The notes: generated by a model from the letters alone, not told the origin. A DNA stretch of 64,000 nt from an uncultured Bacteroidales bacterium (GCA_903913285.1 CAIWKO010000018.1:1-64000); one strand, 5' to 3'. Counted from the stretch's first letter, positions 17,706-27,705 are shown. A program made the numbers and translations.

Positions 17706-18170
17706 ATGCCTTCCAACCAAATCAAGTTTTTTTCAAACAACGTATCCTCTCCTGTCAGAAACAAAAAACTAATCCGAAAATGGCTTTTTCTTTTGATGGA
17801 AAAAGAAATAAATAATTTAACTTTAGCAGAAATCAATCTGATTTTTTGCGATGATGAATATCTCTATAGTCTGAATAAAGAGTATTTAAAGCACACAACA
17901 CTTACAGATATTATTACCTTTGACTATTCAGAAAAAAAAGAAATAAAAGGAGATGTTTTTATCAGTGTCGAAAGAGTTAAAGAAAATGCAAAAATATTTT
18001 CACAGACTTTTTCAAAAGAAATTTCACGGGTAATGGCTCACGGATTATTACATTTATGTGGATACAAGGATAAAACCGTGAAAGAAAAAACACTAATGAC
18101 GACGAAAGAAGATTTTTATTTACAAATACTAAACGAACTAATAAATCAGCAACATGATAAAAATTCGTAA
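17706..18170 (+). CDS. ybeY: Endoribonuclease YbeY (rRNA maturation)
   Basis: YbeY is a zinc-dependent RNase needed for 16S rRNA 3'-end maturation and ribosome quality control. The 154-aa length fits. The zinc motif is HGLLHLCGYKD, with H112 and H116. The third ligand, His in the usual HGxLHLxGYDH, is replaced here by a Lys-Asp pair (121-122), a form I associate with Bacteroidetes homologues. The gene overlaps the next by 17 bp. RsbW-like, ybeY and mnmG in this order are, to my knowledge, common neighbours in the phylum; here a membrane protein gene sits between ybeY and mnmG. Confidence 0.92.
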   Translation: MPSNQIKFFSNNVSSPVRNKKLIRKWLFLLMEKEINNLTLAEINLIFCDDEYLYSLNKEYLKHTTLTDIITFDYSEKKEIKGDVFISVERVKENAKIFSQTFSKEISRVMAHGLLHLCGYKDKTVKEKTLMTTKEDFYLQILNELINQQHDKNS

Positions 18171-20016
18171 ATCAGACAACTTATTTTCTCTTGTCACTAT
18201 TCTGGTTTTATTCCTTATTCTTGTTGTGCTTAGGTTTGTTTATGCTCCTGTAAATGTTCTTTCCTGGGATGTTTTTGGTTATTACTTATATCTTCCGTCC
18301 AAATTTATATATCACGATTTGGGCCTCTCCAACCACTCGTGGCTCAACAAACTTATTGCCCAATATCAATCCACCGCCACACTCTATCAGGCATATATAG
18401 GTCCAACAGGGAAATGGGTGATGAAGTATTCCATGGGCCTGGCAGTTTTATACATGCCATTTTTCTTCATTTCACATTTATTAACCCCTATACTTGGGTA
18501 TCCTGCCGATGGATTATCATTACCCTATCAATACGGATTAGCAATTGGTGCGTTACTATATTCGTTTATTGGCTTGGTATTTTTCAGAAAAATTTTGCTT
18601 AAGTTTTTCAATGACAAATCAACTATGCTATTGCTGATATTAATGGTTCTTGGAACTAATTATCTTAATCAAGCAAGTGTTGGAAACCTGTTATCGCATA
18701 ATTTTCTTTTCACATTAGTGGCAGCTTTGGTTTGGTTTACCATAAAGTGGCACGAAAAGCAAAAAACACTTTATATTATTCTCATTGGAGGATTGTCTGG
18801 AATGATTACCCTCATAAGGCCAAATGAAGGAGTTTGTTTAATTATTCCTGTTTTATGGGGAATATATAATAAAGAGTCACTGAAAGAAAAGATTAGATTA
18901 ATTCGCAAAAATAAGTTACAAATTTTGGTTGCAGCCTGTTGTTTTATTATTATCTTACTTCCTCAATTTTATTATTGGAAGAAGTATGCAGGAAGTTTTA
19001 TCTTTTATAGTTATCCAAATCCGGGAGAGGGGTTGGATTTATTATCACCTCACATTTCAAATTTTCTGTTTAGCTTTAGAAAAGGATGGTTTGTATACAC
19101 ACCTATAATAATAATGCCCGTTATCGGTCTTTATTTCTTATTAAAAAAACAAAAACAAATTTTCTGGCCAATATTTATCTATTCTTTAGTGTCAATTTAT
19201 TTAGTGTCAAGTTGGACATGTTGGTGGTATGCCGGTGGTTGTTATAGTCAAAGAGCAATAATTTCTCTCTATGTTTTGTTGGCAATACCCTTTGGATTTT
19301 TGATAAAAAGAATAAACGAGCTAAAATTTTATAAAAAAACGACAATTTACTTAATATTGTTCTTTTTTCTTATCCTAAATATTTTTCAGTTTTGGCAATT
19401 TAATAAAGATATTCTTAAACATGACGGGATGACTGCAAAATACTACTTTTCAATTTTAGGGAAAACAAAAGTACCGGATAATGCTGCAGATATGCTTTTA
19501 GTTGATAGGTCTGTTACGGGGATTGAGAGAATGACCAATCCCGAAAAATTTAATAAAAAAATAATTGGCATTTATGATTTCGCAACTGTAAATTCTTCAA
19601 ATCGGGATCATTATATTAGAGATTCTTTTGATTCAACACGTTATTGTTTGGTAATGGATAGTTCTCTGAGTTTTTCACCCGGACTCACCATAAAATATAA
19701 AAATATTACTGGAGAATATTATGCATGGATTAGAGCAACAGTGGAGTATAAATATTCAAAAGATTATAAAGAAGAAAATTCATTATTGGTGATTACTTTT
19801 GATCATAAAGGTGGTTCTTATAAATATTTTACAGGCAGTTTGAGTTATTCTGATTCAACAAAAACTATATGGAATAAAACAACATTTGATTATCAAACAC
19901 CAGAAGTAAGAAGTGTGAATGACGAATTAAAAGTGTATGTTTGGCATAGAGGTAAAAATCGGGTGTATATAAAGAACTTAATTGTTGAAGCATATGATCC
20001 AATAACACCTAACTAA
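18154..20016 (+). CDS. Polytopic membrane protein, GT39/ArnT-like glycosyltransferase
   Basis: This is a 620-aa inner-membrane protein with about 11-12 hydrophobic segments in the first 430 residues and a ~180-aa soluble C-terminal domain rich in beta strands. The layout, with an early acidic motif in an external loop (NVLSWDVFGYYLYLP, near 29-43) and many Trp/Tyr residues, resembles lipid-linked-sugar glycosyltransferases of the GT-C fold. The donor, acceptor and pathway cannot be told. It overlaps ybeY by 17 bp and precedes the first parS site. Family assignment is tentative. Confidence 0.6.
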   Translation: MIKIRKSDNLFSLVTILVLFLILVVLRFVYAPVNVLSWDVFGYYLYLPSKFIYHDLGLSNHSWLNKLIAQYQSTATLYQAYIGPTGKWVMKYSMGLAVLYMPFFFISHLLTPILGYPADGLSLPYQYGLAIGALLYSFIGLVFFRKILLKFFNDKSTMLLLILMVLGTNYLNQASVGNLLSHNFLFTLVAALVWFTIKWHEKQKTLYIILIGGLSGMITLIRPNEGVCLIIPVLWGIYNKESLKEKIRLIRKNKLQILVAACCFIIILLPQFYYWKKYAGSFIFYSYPNPGEGLDLLSPHISNFLFSFRKGWFVYTPIIIMPVIGLYFLLKKQKQIFWPIFIYSLVSIYLVSSWTCWWYAGGCYSQRAIISLYVLLAIPFGFLIKRINELKFYKKTTIYLILFFFLILNIFQFWQFNKDILKHDGMTAKYYFSILGKTKVPDNAADMLLVDRSVTGIERMTNPEKFNKKIIGIYDFATVNSSNRDHYIRDSFDSTRYCLVMDSSLSFSPGLTIKYKNITGEYYAWIRATVEYKYSKDYKEENSLLVITFDHKGGSYKYFTGSLSYSDSTKTIWNKTTFDYQTPEVRSVNDELKVYVWHRGKNRVYIKNLIVEAYDPITPN

Positions 20017-20041
20017 CTTATAATAAGAGATATCGCTTTGT

Positions 20042-20057
20042 TGTTTCACGTGAAACT
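20042..20057. promoter_or_regulatory. parS-like centromere site (left of mnmG)
   Basis: TGTTTCACGTGAAACT is 15/16 identical to the perfect palindrome TGTTTCACGTGAAACA; only the last base differs. This is the ParB (Spo0J) recognition type, consensus TGTTNCACGTGAAACA. It ends five bases before the mnmG ATG. Confidence 0.88.
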
Positions 20058-20062
20058 TTCGT

Positions 20063-21937
20063 ATGCTTTTAAAAAAATATGATATTATTGTTGTCGGTGC
20101 CGGACACGCCGGGTGTGAAGCCGCCTCTGCTGCCGCAACATTAGGGTCGTCAGTATTGCTGATAACAATGAACATGAATCTTATTGCTCAAATGTCTTGT
20201 AATCCATCAATAGGCGGGGTTGCAAAAGGACAAATTGTAAGAGAAATAGATGCGTTGGGAGGAAAAACAGGTATTGTAACCGACGAAACCATGATACAGT
20301 TTCGTATGCTTAATAGATCGAAAGGTCCGGCAATGTGGAGTCCAAGAGCACAATGTGATAGAATGAAATTTTCCGAAAAATGGAGATCAATATTAGAAAA
20401 AAACTCGAATGTTGATTTTTGGCAGGATAGTGTGAAAACAATTATCATTAAAAACAACAAGGTAACAGGTCTTGAAACAAACCTTGGTATCAAAATCTTT
20501 AGCAAAGCAGTAATTTTGGCAAATGGTACTTTCTTAAATGGAATAATGCATATTGGTGAAAAGAATTTTCGCGGTGGGCGCATGGGAGAAAACTCCTCTC
20601 TTGGAATAACAGAGTCTTTGATAAAAGCTGGGTTTATTACTGAACGATTGAAAACCGGAACTCCGGTTAGAGTGGATGGAAGGACAATAGATTTTAAAAA
20701 ACTTGAAGAACAAAAGGGAGATACAATTCCCGGAAAATTTTCTTTTACAAAAACAAATGTTTTACAAAAGCAAAAAAGTTGTTTTTTAGCATACACAAAT
20801 ATTGAAGTCCATGGAATTTTGAAAGGGGGCTTTGAAAAATCACCTTTATTTAAAGGCATTATTAAAGGACGTGGCCCGAGATATTGCCCTTCGATTGAGG
20901 ATAAAATTGTAAGGTTTGCCGAAAAAAACCGTCATCAACTTTTTATAGAACCTGAAGGTTGGGACACGGTTGAATATTATATAAACGGCTTTTCATCATC
21001 TTTACCAGGAGAAGTTCAAATAAAAGCTTTGAGAAAAGTTAATGGTTTTGAAAAAGCAAAAATATTCAGACCGGGATATGCAATTGAATATGATTATTTT
21101 CCACCAACTCAGCTAAAAACAACTCTTGAAACCAAAAAAGTAGAAAATCTATTTTTTGCTGGGCAGATCAATGGTACAACTGGTTATGAAGAAGCCGCAG
21201 CCCAAGGATTAATCGCCGGAATTAATGCACATAATAAATTAAAAAATAGACCAAATTTTATATTAAGCAGGTCAGAGGCTTATATTGGAGTTTTAATTGA
21301 TGATTTGATAACGAAGGGTGTTGATGAACCATACAGAATGTTTACTTCGAGGGCAGAATACAGAATATTATTACGTCAGGATAATGCAGATTTACGTTTA
21401 ACAAAAAAAGGATATGATTTAGGGTTAATAACCAAAAAGCGGATGCTTGATTGTGAAAAGAAGCAAGATATAATTACTCGGTTGATTTATTTTTTAAAAA
21501 ACGAAACAATTAGCCCATCAAAAATTAACGACTTTTTAAGAAGCGTTGAAACACCTGATATTTCTCAAAAAACAAAAATTGCAAATTTATTATTACGTCC
21601 ACAAATAGATATTTTCTCATTATTAAGACATTCAATAGAATTGCAAAATTTTTTAAAAACAAATAATATTAGATCTAACGAAATTTTGGAACAAGCCGAA
21701 ATTCATATTAAATATCAATCTTATATTGAAAAAGAAAGCGAAATTGCTGATAAAATAACCAGACTTGAAGATATTGTTTTACTTAGCGATATTAATTATA
21801 TTAAAATAAAATCATTATCCATAGAGTCAAGAGAAAAACTAAATAAAATAAAACCCAGAACTATCGGTCAGGCTTCTCGAATTAGTGGTGTTTCTCCCGC
21901 TGATATTACTGTACTTTTAGTATATTTGGGCAAATAA
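20063..21937 (+). CDS. mnmG: tRNA uridine-5-carboxymethylaminomethyl synthesis enzyme MnmG
   Basis: MnmG (GidA) is the FAD-dependent partner of MnmE. It installs the cmnm5 modification on wobble U34 of several tRNAs. The 624-aa length is typical. The N-terminal dinucleotide motif VGAGHAGCEAA (11-21), the PSIGGVAKG motif near 49-57 and the TSRAEYR motif in the C-terminal half are all present. mnmG (gidA) is a classic origin-proximal gene, and here it is flanked on both sides by parS palindromes. mnmE is not in the window. Confidence 0.97.
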   Translation: MLLKKYDIIVVGAGHAGCEAASAAATLGSSVLLITMNMNLIAQMSCNPSIGGVAKGQIVREIDALGGKTGIVTDETMIQFRMLNRSKGPAMWSPRAQCDRMKFSEKWRSILEKNSNVDFWQDSVKTIIIKNNKVTGLETNLGIKIFSKAVILANGTFLNGIMHIGEKNFRGGRMGENSSLGITESLIKAGFITERLKTGTPVRVDGRTIDFKKLEEQKGDTIPGKFSFTKTNVLQKQKSCFLAYTNIEVHGILKGGFEKSPLFKGIIKGRGPRYCPSIEDKIVRFAEKNRHQLFIEPEGWDTVEYYINGFSSSLPGEVQIKALRKVNGFEKAKIFRPGYAIEYDYFPPTQLKTTLETKKVENLFFAGQINGTTGYEEAAAQGLIAGINAHNKLKNRPNFILSRSEAYIGVLIDDLITKGVDEPYRMFTSRAEYRILLRQDNADLRLTKKGYDLGLITKKRMLDCEKKQDIITRLIYFLKNETISPSKINDFLRSVETPDISQKTKIANLLLRPQIDIFSLLRHSIELQNFLKTNNIRSNEILEQAEIHIKYQSYIEKESEIADKITRLEDIVLLSDINYIKIKSLSIESREKLNKIKPRTIGQASRISGVSPADITVLLVYLGK

Positions 21938-21953
21938 TGTTTCACGTGAAACA
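21938..21953. promoter_or_regulatory. parS centromere site (right of mnmG)
   Basis: TGTTTCACGTGAAACA is a perfect 16-bp palindrome of the ParB-binding type. It begins on the base after the mnmG TAA and ends six bases before the next ATG at 21960. Confidence 0.92.
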
Positions 21954-21959
21954 AAAAAA

Positions 21960-22853
21960 ATGGAAAAAATAGAAACTTGTGAGATTTGTGGAAATAATAA
22001 CTTTTCAGTTTATATGGAAAGTTTTGATTATTTTCTTAGTAAAGAAAAGTTTACAATTGTAAGGTGCGAAAAGTGTGGATTTCTATTTGTAAATCCACGG
22101 CCGGACATTATAGAAATTTCCAGATATTACAAATCGAAGGAATATATTTCTCATTCCAATTCAAAAAAGGGTTTGATTAATAAAATTTATCATATTGTTC
22201 GAAGAAGAAATCATAAGAACAAATACAAAATTGTTCAAAAATATAAAAACAATGGTTCAATACTGGATATAGGTTGTGCTACAGGTGAATTTCTAAATTT
22301 TTTTAAAAATTGTGGATGGAATGTAATGGGCGTGGAACCTGATACAGATGCTCAAAATTTGGCCAGAACACAATATTCTTTAAATGTTCTCTCAGAAAGC
22401 GTATTAAACGAAAGACCAAAGGAAAAATTTGATGTGATAACCATGTGGCATGTATTAGAACACGTTCATCAACTTTCCATTAAGATTGAACAAATAAAAA
22501 ACTATTTAGTAGATGATGGAATAGTAATAATTGCGGTTCCAAATGCTGCTAGTAAAGATGCAGATATTTATAGAAATTTTTGGGCAGGATATGACCTGCC
22601 TCGCCACTTGTATCATTTTACACAAAAATCAATTCACGACCTCTTTGAAAAAAATGACTTTGTCATAATTGAAACTATTCCTATGAAATTTGATTCTTTT
22701 TATGTTAGCGTGTTAAGTGAAAAATATAAAACTGGGAATAAAAATATTATCAAAGCCTTTTTAAATGGATTGAAATCGAATAAATGGGGTACAAAAAATA
22801 ATAACAATTTTTCCAGCCTGATTTTTGTTTTAAAAAAAATCAACAAAAAATAA
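21960..22853 (+). CDS. Class I SAM-dependent methyltransferase with N-terminal zinc ribbon
   Basis: This is a 297-aa cytoplasmic protein. A small zinc-binding module is formed by C7/C10 (CEIC) and C36/C39 (CEKC), followed by FVNPRP. The methyltransferase fold has SAM motif I ILDIGCATGEF (101-111) and a typical WHVLEHV motif near 162. Such methyltransf_23 proteins with a Cys4 head often act in sugar or surface-polysaccharide biosynthesis, but no such cluster is evident here beyond the membrane protein upstream of mnmG. The ATG lies six bases after the parS site. Substrate is unknown. Confidence 0.82.
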   Translation: MEKIETCEICGNNNFSVYMESFDYFLSKEKFTIVRCEKCGFLFVNPRPDIIEISRYYKSKEYISHSNSKKGLINKIYHIVRRRNHKNKYKIVQKYKNNGSILDIGCATGEFLNFFKNCGWNVMGVEPDTDAQNLARTQYSLNVLSESVLNERPKEKFDVITMWHVLEHVHQLSIKIEQIKNYLVDDGIVIIAVPNAASKDADIYRNFWAGYDLPRHLYHFTQKSIHDLFEKNDFVIIETIPMKFDSFYVSVLSEKYKTGNKNIIKAFLNGLKSNKWGTKNNNNFSSLIFVLKKINKK

Positions 22854-22969
22854 AGCATTCTAATATAAAAACCCATAGCAGTAATATCATTAAATGATTT
22901 TATTAAAAAAATGCTTTAAAAGCTTTAATTTTAAGTCAAATTTTCAGTAACTGTGAAAAATTAAAAACA

Positions 22970-25900
22970 ATGTCAACAGAAAAACGCAACGTATTCCGAT
23001 TTTTTCTGGTTTTTATCATAGCCTTAGCCCTAATACTTATAAATTTTGTTTTAAAAAAACACTTATTGTATTCACAAAACACTAGTGTTTCCAAAATAGA
23101 AAATATTAAATCAAGATTAAGAGAGAAAGAAAATTTAGCAAATAGAGGTTTAAACGAAATAATCGCTGTTTCAAAAAATCATGCTCCATCGATATTTTTT
23201 GGAGATGATAAACTGTCAAATCTCTATAAGAAAGAAAAAATTTCTTTTTTTATTTATAATAAAGATAGCTTGAGTTATTGGTCAAATAATAGTGTTCCAT
23301 TAAACAATCTTCAAACAAATAATTTTTTTGATAGCACTTTTGTGAATTTATCAAATGGTTGGTATGAAATAATTAAAAGAAGAATTAATGATCAGGTTTT
23401 TCTCGCAACGATTCTTATTAAATCAGAATATAAATACGAAAACGATTACTTACTAAATGAATTCAATCAAGATTTTGGGATATCCTCACAAAATGCTAAA
23501 ATATCTATTTCAGGAAAATCGAATATTATTAGAAACCTTGAGGGAAAACCCCTGTTTTCTATTACATATAAGCAGACAAATAGCTTAAACAATTCCTCTG
23601 AAACACTAATATTTTTTATTTATCTGATTGCTTTTTTAGCATTATTATACCTGATTTACCTATTGTGTGAGATAATATTCAGAAACACTTCGAGCGAAAC
23701 TATAAAAAAACTTACTTTTTTATTTTTATTGATCGTATTTAGAGCTCTACTTTTTTATTTTAAATTACCCTCCGATTTATATAGTTTAGAACTATTTAGT
23801 CCAATATATTTTGCCTCATCTGAGTTATTACCATCTTTAGGAGATCTATTGTTAAACACCATTTTGTTTTTTGTAATAAGTGTAATTATTTTAAAAACTA
23901 CTATAATTAATAATCAAAAAAGTATTGGCAAACAACTTTCTATTTATCTTTCTTTTCTATTATTGTTTTTATCAGGATTGCTTTTTTGTTTTGTAATAGA
24001 TTTGCTTCAATCAATAATTATTGACTCTACAATTTCGTATAATCTCAATCAACTTTTTTCAATTAATGGATTAAGCATTCTTGGTTTTTTTATTATTTCT
24101 TTTACGATTCTATCATTTTTACTAATAAACATAACAATTCTAAATATCTTATATCGGTTTTCCATCAGAATAATTCCATTTTTTATTGGACTTTTATTGG
24201 CTGTTTTATTGATAATATTAATACATCCATTTAAATCTTCTCTTGATTTTCAGCTTTTACTAGGTTTTTCATTTTTTAATAGTGTTTATTATTTCCTTAG
24301 ATTGAAAAAAGGTCCGAAAATTCACTTTTATGAAATACTATTTTATTTAATCGTTTTCACATATTTCACTTACTATACTCTAAATGATTGTAATAAATAT
24401 AAGGAAATTGAAAAAAGAAAATCATTTGCTCAAAAATTATCTTCCGGTCAAGATCCGCTTGCCGAATACATTTACAGATCTACTCAAAAAATTATTTTAG
24501 CCGATAATTTTATTAAGAAAAAACTAAGAAAGTATACATTAAAAGATAATGAAACAAGCGAATATATTATAAAAAATTATTTTTCCGGATACTGGGATAA
24601 GTATAAAGTTCAAATTACAATATGTAATAATAACGACAGTTTACTGATAGAACCATCACTTGTGAAAAGAAACTGTTATATGTATTTTGATGATTTGATA
24701 AAAAGCATTGGAAAACCATCTTCTTGCGAAAATCTTTATGTTTTAAATGATGGAAGTGGAGGCAATAACTATATTTCTCAACTTGAGTTTTCGGATGACT
24801 CATCATCAATGTCATTATTTATTGAATTGAATTCAAAATTTATTCCAAAAGGCCTGGGATATCCGGAATTACTAATTGATAAAAAAATATTTATTAATAC
24901 AGATTTGTCGGATTATTCGTATGCCAAATACTTAAAAAACACTTTAATAGATGCTTATGGGAAATACTATTATTCTTCAGACTTTTATTTAAAAGATTCA
25001 CTTAATACAAATGATACCTATATTTTCAGCAAGAATGGTTTCAATCATTTAGTTTATAAAATTGATGACAGTTCTTTTTTAATTATTAGCAAAAAAAATG
25101 GAAATTTATTAGACACTTTGTCACCCTTTTCCATGCTTTTTACTCTTTTTTGTATCACATTGTTTTTGTTTTTTCTGATCAATAATTTTCCGGTACCAGT
25201 AAAATTATTCAGATTTGATTTTAAAAACAGACTACAGGTGTCTATGGTATCGATAATTTTTGTGTCTTTCATTGTTATAGGTGTGTCCACGTATTATTTT
25301 ATCAGAAATTTGGATGAAAATAAAAATGTGGATATTTTAAGTGAGAAAGCGATGTCAATATTGATAGAACTTCAGGATAAATTATCCGTAACAGAAACAT
25401 TAAATCTTGAACAACAAACTGTTTTATCTAATTCTTTAGCAAAATTATCTAATATTTTTTTTACTGATATTAATATTTTTGATAATCATGGAAATATTGT
25501 ATCGTCTTCACGTCCACAGATATTTAATGAAGGCCTTATTTCTGATAAGATGAATACATTAGCTTATCAGCAAATGATAACAGAAAAAACAACCTTGTTT
25601 ATTCAAAAGGAAAATATTGGGAAGCTAAAATATTATTCTGCCTACGTTCCTTTTTACAATAGTGACGGTAAAGTAATGTATTACATAAATTTACCATATT
25701 TCGCAAAAGAAAGTGAATTAAAAAAAGAACTCTCCTCATTTCTTATTGCGTTTATTAATATTTACGTTCTATTAATTGTTATAACCGTTTTGGTAACACT
25801 TTTTGTTGCTGGCCGAATTTCCCGACCCTTAAATACCATTCGGGAAAAAATGAGTAAAATTAAATTGGGAAGTAAAAATGAAAAAATATTCTGGCCCAGA

Positions 25901-26665
25901 AGAGATGAAATAGGAAGTTTAATTTCAGAGTATAACAGAATGGTTGATGAACTATCAAATAGTGCAGAACTACTTGCAAGATCAGAAAGAGAGAGTGCCT
26001 GGAGAGAAATGGCCATGCAGGTTGCACATGAAATTAAAAACCCTTTAACACCAATGAAATTAAGCGTTCAATATCTTGATAAGGCATGGAAAGATAAAGC
26101 ACCAGACTGGGATATAAGGCTGGAGCGGTTTACCAAAAATATTGTGGAGCAAATTGATTCTTTGTCGGTAATTGCATCGGAATTCTCATATTTTGCAAAA
26201 ATGCCAATACCTAAAAAAGAAATTATTAATCTTGTTGATGTAGTAAAAAATTCTGTTGAAATTTTTAGATCAAATTCAAATATCAAAATATCATTAGAAT
26301 ACGATAAATTAATTCCGGTTAGAATTTTTGCTGATAAAAAGCAGATCATCAGGGTGATGAATAATTTATTGAATAATGCAGTGCAAGCAATTGGCACAAA
26401 AAATATTGGGAATATTAGTGTTGAAATAGAGATAAAAGAAACAAAAACGATTCTTATTATAAAAGATGACGGTGAGGGTATCTCTGATGAAATGAAAGAT
26501 AAAATTTTTATTCCCAATTTTTCAACCAAATCAGAAGGAATGGGGCTTGGGTTAGCTATTGTTAGCAGTATTATTGAAACGTATGATGGGAAAATATGGT
26601 TTGAATCCGAAAAAGGATCAGGAACATCGTTCTATGTGGAACTACCCTTGTATAAAAATGAATGA
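22970..26665 (+). CDS. Large membrane sensor histidine kinase (NtrY-like)
   Basis: The protein is 1231 aa. There is an N-terminal membrane anchor (about 10-30), an extracytoplasmic region, a block of 6-8 membrane helices (about 210-480), a second extracytoplasmic domain, further helices near 720-745, 755-780 and 925-950, then a HAMP domain (about 948-1000). The HisKA motif VAHEIKNPLTP has phospho-acceptor His1020, and the HATPase domain has N-box NNLLNNAVQAIG and G boxes DDGEGI and GMGLGLAI. The HEIKNPLTP form is typical of NtrY-type kinases. No response regulator is adjacent, so the partner is unknown. The ligand sensed by the double extracytoplasmic region is unknown. Confidence 0.88.
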   Translation: MSTEKRNVFRFFLVFIIALALILINFVLKKHLLYSQNTSVSKIENIKSRLREKENLANRGLNEIIAVSKNHAPSIFFGDDKLSNLYKKEKISFFIYNKDSLSYWSNNSVPLNNLQTNNFFDSTFVNLSNGWYEIIKRRINDQVFLATILIKSEYKYENDYLLNEFNQDFGISSQNAKISISGKSNIIRNLEGKPLFSITYKQTNSLNNSSETLIFFIYLIAFLALLYLIYLLCEIIFRNTSSETIKKLTFLFLLIVFRALLFYFKLPSDLYSLELFSPIYFASSELLPSLGDLLLNTILFFVISVIILKTTIINNQKSIGKQLSIYLSFLLLFLSGLLFCFVIDLLQSIIIDSTISYNLNQLFSINGLSILGFFIISFTILSFLLINITILNILYRFSIRIIPFFIGLLLAVLLIILIHPFKSSLDFQLLLGFSFFNSVYYFLRLKKGPKIHFYEILFYLIVFTYFTYYTLNDCNKYKEIEKRKSFAQKLSSGQDPLAEYIYRSTQKIILADNFIKKKLRKYTLKDNETSEYIIKNYFSGYWDKYKVQITICNNNDSLLIEPSLVKRNCYMYFDDLIKSIGKPSSCENLYVLNDGSGGNNYISQLEFSDDSSSMSLFIELNSKFIPKGLGYPELLIDKKIFINTDLSDYSYAKYLKNTLIDAYGKYYYSSDFYLKDSLNTNDTYIFSKNGFNHLVYKIDDSSFLIISKKNGNLLDTLSPFSMLFTLFCITLFLFFLINNFPVPVKLFRFDFKNRLQVSMVSIIFVSFIVIGVSTYYFIRNLDENKNVDILSEKAMSILIELQDKLSVTETLNLEQQTVLSNSLAKLSNIFFTDINIFDNHGNIVSSSRPQIFNEGLISDKMNTLAYQQMITEKTTLFIQKENIGKLKYYSAYVPFYNSDGKVMYYINLPYFAKESELKKELSSFLIAFINIYVLLIVITVLVTLFVAGRISRPLNTIREKMSKIKLGSKNEKIFWPRRDEIGSLISEYNRMVDELSNSAELLARSERESAWREMAMQVAHEIKNPLTPMKLSVQYLDKAWKDKAPDWDIRLERFTKNIVEQIDSLSVIASEFSYFAKMPIPKKEIINLVDVVKNSVEIFRSNSNIKISLEYDKLIPVRIFADKKQIIRVMNNLLNNAVQAIGTKNIGNISVEIEIKETKTILIIKDDGEGISDEMKDKIFIPNFSTKSEGMGLGLAIVSSIIETYDGKIWFESEKGSGTSFYVELPLYKNE

Positions 26666-26666
26666 T

Positions 26667-27689
26667 CTATAAGACGTTTTGAAATTGTTTTAAAAAGCGT
26701 GTATCATTTTCAGAGAATAACCGAAGATCTTTGACAGAATATTTAAGATTCGTTATTCGTTCAATACCCATTCCAAAAGCAAAACCGGAATAAACGGAAC
26801 TGTCAATTCTACAATTTTCCAGTACATTTGGATCAACCATACCACAGCCCAGAATTTCAACCCAACCGGTCTTTTTGCACATATTACAGCCCTTTCCACC
26901 ACAAATAGTACAAGAGATATCCATTTCGGCAGAAGGTTCGGTAAAAGGGAAATAAGACGGTCTCAAACGGATTTGGGTATCAGCGCAAAACATTTCCTTT
27001 GAAAAATAAAGCAATGTTTGTTTAAGATCAGCAAACGAAACGTTTTTATCAATATATAAGCCTTCAATTTGATGAAAAAAACAATGAGCACGGGCAGAAA
27101 TAGCTTCATTTCTGTAAACTCTTCCCGGCATAATAGCTCTTAATGGAGGCTTATTATTTTGCATTAAGCGAACTTGTACTGATGAGGTATGAGTGCGCAA
27201 TGCAATATCCGGTTGTTGCTCAATGAAAAAAGTATCCTGCATATCACGGGCTGGATGATCTTCCTGAAAATTCAATGCCGTGAAAATATGCCAATCATCC
27301 TCAATTTCAGGTCCTTCTTCAATCGTAAAGCCAATTCTTGAGAAAATTTGAATAATTTCATTTCTTACTAAAGACATTGGATGTCTTGAACCAAAATTTC
27401 CATAATTTGCAGTTAATGACAAGTCGGAATTATTGTCAGAATACGATTGGGTTTGTTCCGATAGTTTTTTTAATAATTCATATTTCTCGTTAGCTGAAAT
27501 TTTTAGCTGGTTTAATAATTGCCCAACAATTTTTTTCTTTTCAGAAGGGATGGTTTTAAATTCGTCAAACAATTGATTAATGATACCGTTTTTAGTGAGA
27601 TAAGTTAATCTAAACTGTTCCAGATCAGTATCGGTTAATGAACTGAAAGTTTCAATTTCGGCGATATATTGGGTAATAGTTCTTTCCAT
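26667..27689 (-). CDS. pheS: Phenylalanyl-tRNA synthetase alpha subunit
   Basis: PheS is the catalytic subunit of the alpha2beta2 enzyme that charges tRNA-Phe. It is 340 aa with an N-terminal coiled coil (1-90) and a class II catalytic core. Visible core motifs are FGSRHPMSLVRNEI, FTEPSAEMDISC and GCGMVDPNVL. A Cys-rich insertion (CTICGGKGCNMC) near 258-269 could bind zinc. The stop is adjacent to the convergent sensor-kinase stop. pheT is not in the window. A -7 element at 27712-27719 gives the gene its own promoter. Confidence 0.96.
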   Translation of the reverse strand: MERTITQYIAEIETFSSLTDTDLEQFRLTYLTKNGIINQLFDEFKTIPSEKKKIVGQLLNQLKISANEKYELLKKLSEQTQSYSDNNSDLSLTANYGNFGSRHPMSLVRNEIIQIFSRIGFTIEEGPEIEDDWHIFTALNFQEDHPARDMQDTFFIEQQPDIALRTHTSSVQVRLMQNNKPPLRAIMPGRVYRNEAISARAHCFFHQIEGLYIDKNVSFADLKQTLLYFSKEMFCADTQIRLRPSYFPFTEPSAEMDISCTICGGKGCNMCKKTGWVEILGCGMVDPNVLENCRIDSSVYSGFAFGMGIERITNLKYSVKDLRLFSENDTRFLKQFQNVL

Positions 27690-27705
27690 TATAAAAAATA
27701 AAAAA

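Noticed and set aside
22852-22935. Long inverted repeat AAAGCATT/AATGCTTT after the methyltransferase
   Set aside because: The 8-bp arms are about 45-50 bases apart, too weak to call as a terminator.
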